Of a stretch of 7,756 nucleotides of DNA, positions 1-4,586 are shown piece after piece. Below the pieces are notes generated by a model. The model saw nothing but the letters and a program-made list of their open reading frames with translations, made no database searches and was not told where the DNA came from. A program made the translations under genes and the position numbers. Each line of letters begins with the position of its first letter. Position 1 is the first letter of the stretch. Source of the stretch: Planctomycetota bacterium. GTDB lineage: Bacteria; Planctomycetota; Phycisphaerae; FEN-1346. The stretch lies in assembly GCA_026386995.1 (NCBI GenBank), contig JAPLMO010000329.1, positions 1 through 7,756 on the forward strand, in the 5' to 3' direction.

Positions 1-1
1 G

Positions 2-454
2 ACCGGCCACGCCGTGGGCGACACGTTCTACGTTGGCCCCGGCGCCGGGATGATGCCGACCGCATCGAGCATCGTGGCCGACATCATCGACGCCGCCATC
101 GGCCGCGCGCGAATCACCGCCGACAAAATGGCGTGGCTCGCGGGTCGGCGCCTCGCCCTGCCCGTCCTGCCGATGCAGGAGATCCGCTCGCGGTACTACC
201 TGCGGTTCGTCGTGGCCGACCAACCCGGCGTGCTGGCGGCGGTCGCGGGCATCTTGGGGCAAAACCGCATCAGCGTGGCGTCGGTCCTCCAGTACGAGTC
301 CCAGGACCCGCAAGGCGTGCCCCTGGTGATCGCGACGCACCTGGCCCGCGAGGGCGACCTCGCCGCGGCCCTTGACGATATCCGCCGCTTGCCCGCCGTG
401 GCGGGCCCGTCGGTCCGCATCCGCATGCTGGCCACGCGCGAGGAGTGTGCATGA
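2..454 (+). CDS. hom: Homoserine dehydrogenase, C-terminal part (5' end outside window)
   Basis: The reading frame is open from the left edge and encodes the last 150 residues of homoserine dehydrogenase, the NAD(P)H-dependent enzyme that reduces aspartate semialdehyde to homoserine in the threonine/methionine branch. Visible residues 12-23 carry the family motif GPGAGMMPTASS, which closes the catalytic domain, followed by a helix rich in D, I and A. From about residue 64 to 145 there is an ACT regulatory domain: a YYLRF beta strand, then DQPGVLAAVAGILG and the NRISVASVLQ strand, typical of the threonine-feedback module. The GTG at 14 is not a credible start, because family-conserved sequence lies on both sides and the catalytic domain is missing upstream. 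The stop codon overlaps the next gene's ATG (ATGA, 451-454), implying translational coupling. Assignment is firm. Feedback inhibition by threonine is known for ACT-bearing family members and is inferred here. Confidence 0.95.
   Translation, partial: TGHAVGDTFYVGPGAGMMPTASSIVADIIDAAIGRARITADKMAWLAGRRLALPVLPMQEIRSRYYLRFVVADQPGVLAAVAGILGQNRISVASVLQYESQDPQGVPLVIATHLAREGDLAAALDDIRRLPAVAGPSVRIRMLATREECA
441..445 (+). promoter_or_regulatory. Shine-Dalgarno AGGAG deciding the apgM-like start
   Basis: AGGAG lies 5 nt before ATG 451, inside the 3' end of hom. This supports ATG 451 as the start rather than the in-frame GTG at 445, which overlaps the Shine-Dalgarno sequence itself and would add only two residues. 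Confidence 0.75.
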
Positions 455-1641
455 AATACGCTATCGTTATTCCTGACGGTGCCGCCGACCGGCCGTCGGA
501 GGCCCTCGGCGGACACACCCCGATGGAGGTCGCCCGCCTGCCGCACATCAATCGTGTCGCCCGCGAGGGGCGCATGGGCACGGTCCAGACCATTCCCGAG
601 GGCCTCTCACCCGGTAGCGACGTCGCCATCCTCAGCCTCCTGGGCTACGACCCGACCAAGAATTACACCGGCCGTGCGCCGCTTGAGGCCGTGGCCAAGG
701 GCATCGACCTGGCGCCCGACGACTGGGTCTTCCGCGCCAACCTCGTGACCGTTGCCGACGCGCAGATGGTCGACTATTCCGCCGGCCACATTACCAACAA
801 GGAGGCCGAGGTCCTCATCGCCGCTCTCCAAGAGCGCCTCGGCACGCCCACATTGCGGTTCTACGCCGGGATCGGCTACCGGCACCTCTTGGTCATCAAG
901 GGCGAGGCCTTCAAGGTCAAGACCACCCCGCCCCACGACATCATGGGCCAGAAGATCGCCAGGCACCTGCCGCGCGGCAAAAACGCCGAGCGGCTGAACG
1001 ACCTCCTGCTCGCGTCGCGCGAGGTCGACGCCGAGCATCCGGTCAACCAGGTCCGGCGCGACCTGGGCGAGTACTCCGCCACGCAAATCTGGCTCTGGGG
1101 CGAGGGACGCAAGCCCGCCCTCGATTCGTTCGCCGCCCGGTGGAACCTGCGCGGCGCCGCCATCACGGCCGTGGACCTGGTGCGGGGCATCGCGCGGCTG
1201 ATCGGATGGGACGTTATTGAGGTCCATGGCGCCACGGGCTACTTCGACACCAACTACGCCGGCAAGGGCCAGGCGGCCATCGAGGCACTCAAGGACCACG
1301 ACCTCGTGGTCGTCCACGTGGAGGCCAGCGACGAGGCCGGCCACAACGGCGACGCACGCGAGAAGGTCCGGGCGCTGGAGGCCGTCGACACGCACGTCGT
1401 CGGGCCGCTGCTGGAGGCCCTGCCGAATATGGGCGGCCCGTGGCGGATCCTCGTCTCGCCCGATCATGAGACGCCGCTGGACTCGCGGACCCACGACCGC
1501 CGGCCCGTACCGTTCGCCATGATGGGCACCGGCCTGGAACCCGCGCGGCCGGGCGGCCCTTGGACCGAGGCCGAGGCCGCCAAGACCGGCATGCACGTGG
1601 CCGCCGGGCACGAACTGATGGAGTATTTCCTCAAACGCTGA
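451..1641 (+). CDS. apgM: ApgM-like metalloenzyme; probable homoserine kinase analogue
   Basis: This 396-residue protein belongs to the archaeal-type cofactor-independent phosphoglycerate mutase family of the alkaline phosphatase superfamily. The N-terminal strand ends in IPDG (D9, metal ligand). GSD at 55-57 carries the likely nucleophile S56 and is followed by LSLLGYDP. The second metal-site set is D294 and H298 in EASDEAGHNGD, D338-H339 in SPDHETP, and H348 in THDRRPVPF, so the residues expected for activity are present. Length is normal for the family. The gene overlaps hom by 4 bp and has a good AGGAG. A branch of this family found beside hom and other threonine genes is annotated as a 'proposed homoserine kinase' (TIGR02535), on the idea that a mutase active site could transfer phosphate to homoserine. 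The position here favours that role over glycolytic 3PG/2PG interconversion. Family membership is seen directly; substrate is inferred from context. Confidence 0.9.
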   Translation: MKYAIVIPDGAADRPSEALGGHTPMEVARLPHINRVAREGRMGTVQTIPEGLSPGSDVAILSLLGYDPTKNYTGRAPLEAVAKGIDLAPDDWVFRANLVTVADAQMVDYSAGHITNKEAEVLIAALQERLGTPTLRFYAGIGYRHLLVIKGEAFKVKTTPPHDIMGQKIARHLPRGKNAERLNDLLLASREVDAEHPVNQVRRDLGEYSATQIWLWGEGRKPALDSFAARWNLRGAAITAVDLVRGIARLIGWDVIEVHGATGYFDTNYAGKGQAAIEALKDHDLVVVHVEASDEAGHNGDAREKVRALEAVDTHVVGPLLEALPNMGGPWRILVSPDHETPLDSRTHDRRPVPFAMMGTGLEPARPGGPWTEAEAAKTGMHVAAGHELMEYFLKR

Positions 1642-1685
1642 GCCGTTTTCGAGAATCGTGCGCGGCGGGTTTCCGTACCCGTACG

Positions 1686-1813
1686 TGTTTAGCGTAGATG
1701 GGTGGCATGGCCACGCTTGTGCGTGGCCATGTCGCAGTGACGGGCCCGGCGCCGTTCGAGGCACATGGTCACGCAAAAGCGTGACCATGCCACCCGGCGC
1801 TCTACGCTAAACA
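1686..1813. mobile_element. Palindromic MITE/REP-like element 1
   Basis: A 128-bp non-coding unit is bounded by a perfect 13-bp inverted repeat, TGTTTAGCGTAGA (1686-1698) and its complement (1801-1813). Inside it, GGGTGGCATGG (1700-1710) pairs with 1785-1795. Two smaller hairpins lie within: 1706-1716 with 1721-1731 (11 bp, loop TTGT) and 1764-1774 with 1779-1789 (11 bp, loop AAAA). The two hairpins are inverted copies of each other, so the DNA can fold either as one long cruciform or as two stems. Element 2 at 2483-2617 has the same plan. No convincing target duplication is visible; a shared TACCC on both flanks is too short to rely on. In RNA it could act as a terminator-like barrier after apgM, but it has no U-tract. 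Confidence 0.75.
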
Positions 1814-1860
1814 GATACCCTGATCCGCCGCGTTCATCCTCTGCCACTAAGGCTGACGAA

Positions 1861-2616
1861 ATGTCCGAACCCGCCCCGCCCAAACCCGCGCGTAAACCCA
1901 TCAGCCGCCAGGACCAGCGGTTGTTGTGGCTGCTGGTGCTCGCGGCGTGGCTGGCCCTTGCGGCATGGGCGATCATGACGTTCCGGGCGCACATTTCGTC
2001 GCGCCTCCATTCCCTGCCCGAAATACCGACGGGGGAGTATCACCGCGTGGAGGGCTTCGCCGGGCCCCTGGCGCTACGCCTGGACGACGGCCGCATCGTG
2101 AAGCCCGCCGGCGCGGCCGTGCCTGGCGACGCGATCGCTGCCGACCGCGCCGCGGCTCGCCTGCGCGACCTTGCGCCGGCCGGGGCCGACGTGTTCGTGG
2201 AACTCCAGCCGCAACTCCAGGAGTCCGCCGGCGGCGCCCTGCCAGCCTCTATCTGGCTGCCCCCGGCCGGCACGGACCGGCCGCTGCCGTTTCCGTACGA
2301 GCAGTCGCGTCTGGTCGGGGCCGTGCTCGTTCAGGAAGGCCTCGTTGCGGTCGATCCGGACCAGCCGTACATGTACAGGAACGAGTTCGAGATGCTCGAG
2401 GACGACGCCCGCCGCCACGGGCGCGGCATCTGGGGGACCGGCGCCGCCGTCGCCTCGCATAACGCGCTGCTCTTTGTGACGCCTCAGTTTAGGGCGCTCC
2501 AGATTGTGGAATGTGGCACGGCTGGCTTGTCCAGCCGTGGGCAGCACCGCGGACCATCCGCCACGGCTGGACAAGCCAGCCGTGCCACACTCGATAGGGG
2601 AAGCGCCCTAAACTGA
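1861..2616 (+). CDS. Membrane-anchored SNase-like protein, probably catalytically inactive, with altered C-terminus
   Basis: The 251-residue product has a short Pro/Lys-rich N-terminus, one hydrophobic segment at about residues 21-41 (LLWLLVLAAWLALAAWAIMT), and then a staphylococcal-nuclease-like (thermonuclease) domain at about 60-192. The clearest part is the C-terminal half: RLVGAVLVQEGLVAV (150-164) and YRNEFEMLEDDARRHGRGIWG (172-192), matching the family's two last helices. The expected catalytic stretches are degraded. The strand that normally reads V-R-L-x-G-x-D-x-P-E is VKPAGAAVPGD (80-90), and the D-R-Y-G-R region reads ESAGGAL. A non-nuclease role is therefore likely. ATG 1861 follows AAGG at 1849-1852; the in-frame ATG at 1765 lies inside element 1 and is rejected. 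The last 46 codons, including the TGA, come from element 2 and its immediate flank. The earlier protein probably ended four residues after F205. No promoter was recognised. Confidence 0.7.
   Translation: MSEPAPPKPARKPISRQDQRLLWLLVLAAWLALAAWAIMTFRAHISSRLHSLPEIPTGEYHRVEGFAGPLALRLDDGRIVKPAGAAVPGDAIAADRAAARLRDLAPAGADVFVELQPQLQESAGGALPASIWLPPAGTDRPLPFPYEQSRLVGAVLVQEGLVAVDPDQPYMYRNEFEMLEDDARRHGRGIWGTGAAVASHNALLFVTPQFRALQIVECGTAGLSSRGQHRGPSATAGQASRATLDRGSALN
2466..2475. repeat. Left copy of 10-bp direct repeat, probable target duplication
   Basis: GCTGCTCTTT occurs here and again at 2623-2632, just outside each end of palindromic element 2 (7 nt from the left inverted repeat, 5 nt from the right). 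Removing one copy plus the element joins the upstream reading frame to an in-frame TGA at 2645-2647, which supports a target-site duplication. Confidence 0.55.
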
Positions 2617-2617
2617 G
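2483..2617. mobile_element. Palindromic MITE/REP-like element 2 inserted in the SNase-like gene
   Basis: A perfect 16-bp inverted repeat, CTCAGTTTAGGGCGCT (2483-2498) with 2602-2617, encloses a second perfect 29-bp inverted repeat, 2512-2540 with 2561-2589. Each 29-bp arm folds by itself: CACGGCTGG 2517-2525 with 2531-2539 (loop CTTGT) and 2562-2570 with 2576-2584 (loop ACAAG). The organisation matches element 1: a terminal repeat containing GTTTAG, an internal GTGGCA(C/T)GG, and mirror-image hairpins with TTGT-type loops. It contains no coding sequence of its own, so a transposase would have to act in trans. RAYT-type REP transposases are one possibility, inferred only from the palindromic form. 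The right terminal repeat supplies the TGA stop (2614-2616) of the host gene. Confidence 0.75.
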
Positions 2618-2622
2618 ACGTT

Positions 2623-2647
2623 GCTGCTCTTTCTTCTTTTGCTTTGA
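2623..2647 (+). other. Right direct-repeat copy and probable displaced 3' end of the SNase-like gene
   Basis: The right copy of GCTGCTCTTT (2623-2632) is followed by CTT CTT TTG CTT TGA. If element 2 and one repeat copy are removed (157 bp), codons 2464-2475 (A-L-L-F) continue as L-L-L-L-stop. The predicted pre-insertion protein is 209 residues. The TTGA of this stop also forms the start of the promoter -35 box at 2644-2649, so the old gene end and the next promoter overlap. Confidence 0.45.
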
Positions 2648-2673
2648 CCGGCCGCGCGCGGCCCGGCTATAAT
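2644..2673 (+). promoter_or_regulatory. Strong sigma70-type promoter for the FTR-thioredoxin operon
   Basis: TTGACC (2644-2649) and a perfect TATAAT (2668-2673) are separated by 18 bp. Transcription would begin near 2680, giving a leader of about 30 nt before ATG 2709. This also argues against the GTG start near 2682, which would lie at the transcription start. Confidence 0.8.
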
Positions 2674-2708
2674 CAGGTTAATTGGTGCGGGGACGGGTCG
2701 GGAGCGCA

Positions 2709-3011
2709 ATGAGCGAAGCGGCAGGCAACGAGACGGAAGTCTGGCGGCGAGAAATCACCGAGCGCATCCGCAAGCACGTGGCCGAGTCGGCCTGCCGCCT
2801 CAACCCCGACGCCAAGATCGTGGCCGCGCTCATTGAGGGCCTCGTGAAACGCCGCGCGAAGTCCGGCGACTTCTATTGCCCGTGCCGCATTGTCACAGGC
2901 AAGCCCGAGACGGATCGCGGCAACGTCTGCCCGTGCTCGACGCACGAGGCGGAGATCGCCGAGACGGGCCTGTGTCATTGTCACCTTTACGTCGGAGAGA
3001 AAAAACCGTAG
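2709..3011 (+). CDS. ftrB: Ferredoxin-thioredoxin reductase, catalytic (beta) subunit
   Basis: The 100-residue protein carries the FTR catalytic-chain signature: C57-P-C59-R, C74-P-C76 and C89-H-C91-H-L. In characterised FTRs these six cysteines bind one [4Fe-4S] cluster and form the adjacent redox disulfide, letting one-electron ferredoxin reduce thioredoxin in two steps. By analogy C57, C74, C76 and C89 would be cluster ligands, and C59/C91 the disulfide. Spacing here is CPC-x14-CPC-x12-CHC, unlike the CPC-x16-CPC-x8-CHC recalled for cyanobacterial and plant chains. An N-terminal helix (10-50) is rich in R, E and K. No variable (alpha) subunit gene is nearby, as usual for non-photosynthetic bacteria. 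GGGAG at 2700-2704 precedes ATG 2709 by 4 nt. The gene is followed 65 bp later by trxA, its probable substrate, on the same transcript. Confidence 0.9.
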   Translation: MSEAAGNETEVWRREITERIRKHVAESACRLNPDAKIVAALIEGLVKRRAKSGDFYCPCRIVTGKPETDRGNVCPCSTHEAEIAETGLCHCHLYVGEKKP

Positions 3012-3076
3012 CCGAGCCTGATGCACGGGGACCTTCGGCCCTGAGCGCCAGGCACATCTGAGAACGGAGGCAGTCG

Positions 3077-3406
3077 ATGGCCGAAAACGTAGTCGAATTG
3101 ACGGATGCGACCTTCGCCGCGGAGGTCGAGCAGGCCAAGGGCGTTTGCCTGGTGGATTTCTGGGCCGAATGGTGTGCCCCGTGCCGCATGGTAAGCCCGA
3201 CCGTGGCGGCCCTCGCCACCGAAATGGCCGGCAAGGCCAAAGTCTGCAAGATCGACACCGACGCACACCGCGACACCGCCGCACGCTTCGGCATCACGGC
3301 CATCCCGACGCTGATCATCTTCAAAGACGGCGAGCCGGCCAAGCGATTCGTCGGCGTCACGTCCAAGGACGACCTGAAGGCCGGCCTTGAAGAGGCGATG
3401 AAGTAG
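3077..3406 (+). CDS. trxA: Thioredoxin, cytosolic
   Basis: This is a 109-residue single-domain thioredoxin of normal family length with no signal peptide. The first strand VCLVDFWAEW includes the buried aspartate D27. The active site is WCAPC (C33, C36), with Ala in place of the usual Gly of WCGPC. The cis-proline loop is TAIPT (P77), followed by LIIFKDGEP and the C-terminal helix. Two further cysteines, C24 and C57, lie outside the active site. A strong GGAGG (3066-3070) sits 6 nt before ATG 3077. The gene follows the FTR subunit with no terminator between them, so FTR is its probable electron donor (inference); no NADPH-thioredoxin reductase gene is present in the window. Its last 48 bp before the final codons are almost identical to the second thioredoxin gene downstream. 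Confidence 0.95.
   Translation: MAENVVELTDATFAAEVEQAKGVCLVDFWAEWCAPCRMVSPTVAALATEMAGKAKVCKIDTDAHRDTAARFGITAIPTLIIFKDGEPAKRFVGVTSKDDLKAGLEEAMK
3350..3397 (+). repeat. 48-bp near-identical block shared by both thioredoxin genes (copy 1)
   Basis: Positions 3350-3397 match 4022-4069 at 46 of 48 bases, and the two differences, at the third positions of Thr and Asp codons, are silent. Nucleotide identity at silent sites is far higher than across the 5' parts of the two genes. Confidence 0.85.
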
Positions 3407-3407
3407 T

Positions 3408-3427
3408 CGGCCACGCAGGCGTGGCCG
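3408..3427. repeat. Short palindrome after trxA
   Basis: CGGCCACG (3408-3415) pairs with CGTGGCCG (3420-3427) around a CAGG loop, starting 1 nt after the trxA stop codon. It shares the GGCCACG...CGTGGCC core with hairpin A of element 1, so it may be a solo relative of that family. There is no T-tract, so termination is unlikely by itself. Confidence 0.5.
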
Positions 3428-3492
3428 GCATGGCCGCTCTCGACGCGCCGGGGCGGCCGCGGTGAGCCCATGAGAGCCACAAGCAAGCACGG

Positions 3493-3533
3493 GGTCCGGA
3501 GCCCTACGCCGTAGAGGCTCCGGCCCTCTTTTT
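3493..3533 (+). terminator. Intrinsic terminator between the two thioredoxin genes
   Basis: CCGGAGCC (3496-3503) pairs with GGCTCCGG (3516-3523). The stem extends outward through GG/CC pairs after one mismatch, and an inner CTACG/CGTAG stem closes the loop. TCTTTTT (3527-3533) follows directly. This should end most of the FTR-trxA transcript. No clear promoter follows before the next gene, so that gene may depend on read-through or on an unrecognised promoter. Confidence 0.8.
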
Positions 3534-3577
3534 AGCGAAGCGGTTAAGCCCGCTCGCTCCTTCTTGAAAGGCCGACC

Positions 3578-4081
3578 ATGCGACGACCCGCCCATCGGAT
3601 CCTCACCGCAGTTCTCCTGCTCATCGCAGCCGGCCTGGCCGGCGGTTGCGGATCGAGCGATCCCCAGCCGGCCCAAAGCCCGATCTCCACCGGGGAGGCC
3701 GCGCCGGCCCAGAGCCCGGTCCGCCCCGCCACCGAGCAGGCCGCGCCGCTGGCCGGCAACGTCACCGAACTGACCGACGCCAACTTCGCCGAGGAGGTCG
3801 AGCAGCCCAAGAGGGTGTGCCTGGTGGACTTCTGGGCCACGTGGTGCGCCCCCTGCCGCATTGTCGCCCCCACGGTCGAGGCCCTCTCGGACGAGTACTC
3901 GGGCAGGGTCTCGGTGTTCAGGCTCGACGTTGACGCGCAGCGTGCCACCGCCGAGCGGTTCAAGGTCACGGCCATCCCGACGCTCATCATCTTCAAGGAC
4001 GGGAAGCCCACGAAACGCCATGTCGGCGTCACATCCAAGGACGATCTGAAGGCCGGCCTTGAAGAGGCGCTGAAGAATTAA
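3578..4081 (+). CDS. Thioredoxin-domain lipoprotein (extracytoplasmic)
   Basis: The 167-residue product starts with a signal peptide: MRRPAHR, a hydrophobic core (ILTAVLLLIAAGLAGG), then C24 in an AGGC box. That is a slightly non-canonical lipobox, since the -3 residue is Ala. A low-complexity linker rich in P, A, Q and S spans 25-60 and would tether the domain away from the membrane. The thioredoxin domain (about 61-167) has WCAPC (C90, C93), cis-Pro P134 in TAIPT, and the same C-terminal helix as trxA. GAAAGG (3566-3571) lies 6 nt before the ATG. The likely role is thiol-disulfide exchange outside the cytoplasm, and its reductant (for example a DsbD/CcdA-type carrier) is not in the window. 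Close similarity to trxA indicates a tandem duplication that gained a signal and linker. Domain call is firm; lipidation is probable. Confidence 0.9.
   Translation: MRRPAHRILTAVLLLIAAGLAGGCGSSDPQPAQSPISTGEAAPAQSPVRPATEQAAPLAGNVTELTDANFAEEVEQPKRVCLVDFWATWCAPCRIVAPTVEALSDEYSGRVSVFRLDVDAQRATAERFKVTAIPTLIIFKDGKPTKRHVGVTSKDDLKAGLEEALKN
4022..4069 (+). repeat. 48-bp near-identical block shared by both thioredoxin genes (copy 2)
   Basis: This is the partner of 3350-3397, in the same reading phase, encoding V-G-V-T-S-K-D-D-L-K-A-G-L-E-E-A in both genes. Confidence 0.85.
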
Positions 4082-4147
4082 CGGGCGCGTGCGGCAGCAT
4101 GTTCACGGCCGGCACCGGCACCTCGCGCCTGCCGTTGCACCTTGCGT

Positions 4148-4162
4148 GGCGGGTGTCCCGCC
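4148..4162. repeat. Small hairpin in the trx-MNT intergenic region
   Basis: GGCGGG and CCCGCC pair around TGT. It lies in the 190-bp gap between the lipoprotein thioredoxin and the MNT gene, a GC-rich stretch in which I see no coding sequence. A following CCGGC/GCCGG stem ends in only four T's (about 4197-4200), too weak to call a terminator. Confidence 0.3.
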
Positions 4163-4227
4163 CCGCCGCGATTTCTTCCGGCGCCGCCGGCCCGGATTTT
4201 CGTGGCCCACCCCCGCCTCAAACGCCG

Positions 4228-4233
4228 TATAAT
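4228..4233 (+). promoter_or_regulatory. Probable -10 box for the MNT-HEPN pair
   Basis: A perfect TATAAT stands in otherwise GC-rich sequence, 38 nt before ATG 4272. No good -35 hexamer is seen 16-19 bp upstream, so the promoter may be activator-dependent or weak. Confidence 0.55.
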
Positions 4234-4271
4234 ACGCGCAAGGTCGGGCCTCATATCGACCGGGGTGCCCT

Positions 4272-4586
4272 ATGGAGCGCAGCGAACTTCTGCGGCGTGT
4301 CAAGTCTCTCCTCCAGGAAGCCTTCGGGCCGCGCCTGCGCGGCGTGATCCTCTACGGCTCCGAAGCGCGCGGCACGGCCGAGCCGGACAGCGACATCGAC
4401 CTGCTGGTGCTGCTGGAGGGGCCGGTCCACTCATGGGAAGACTCGGGAACCTCTATCCACGCTCTCTATCCGCTGGTGCTGGAGATAGATCGCCCCATCC
4501 ACACCGTCGAAGTGGATGCCAACACATACGAAACCGAGGACCTGCCGCTCTACCGCGAAGTCAGGCGCGAGGGCATCCCGGCATGA
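4272..4586 (+). CDS. MNT-type minimal nucleotidyltransferase, probable antitoxin
   Basis: The 104-residue protein has the polymerase-beta-fold minimal nucleotidyltransferase signature: YGSEARGTAEPDSDIDLLVLL at 28-48. It contains G29-S30 and the D41-x-D43 metal-binding pair, giving the family's GS-x(~10)-DxD pattern, and the fold continues with a strand at IHTVEVD (76-82). In MNT-HEPN systems the MNT partner neutralises the HEPN toxin, in characterised cases by AMPylating it. The motif here is intact, so that activity is plausible. The start follows GGGG at 4262-4265. The stop overlaps the next ATG (ATGA, 4583-4586), so the pair is translationally coupled, with antitoxin first. The third acidic residue of the active site is not certain from reading alone (E80 or D82). 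The domain is certain; the antitoxin role rests on the neighbour. Confidence 0.88.
   Translation: MERSELLRRVKSLLQEAFGPRLRGVILYGSEARGTAEPDSDIDLLVLLEGPVHSWEDSGTSIHALYPLVLEIDRPIHTVEVDANTYETEDLPLYREVRREGIPA

Noticed and set aside
607..1788. 393-codon open frame on the minus strand opposite the apgM-like gene
   Set aside because: It is antisense to a gene with clear catalytic motifs, its product has no recognisable domain, and it is explained by GC-rich third positions.
1671..1820. Target-site duplication (TACCC) around element 1
   Set aside because: Five bases at unequal distances from the two ends are easily expected by chance.
1765..1860. Upstream in-frame extension of the SNase-like gene
   Set aside because: The extra codons lie in hairpin B and the right terminal repeat of element 1, have no Shine-Dalgarno, and encode a basic non-conserved stretch.
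4142..4582. Long N-terminal extension of the HEPN gene
   Set aside because: It overlaps the whole MNT gene in another frame; the ATGA-coupled start at 4583 gives a normal-length HEPN protein.
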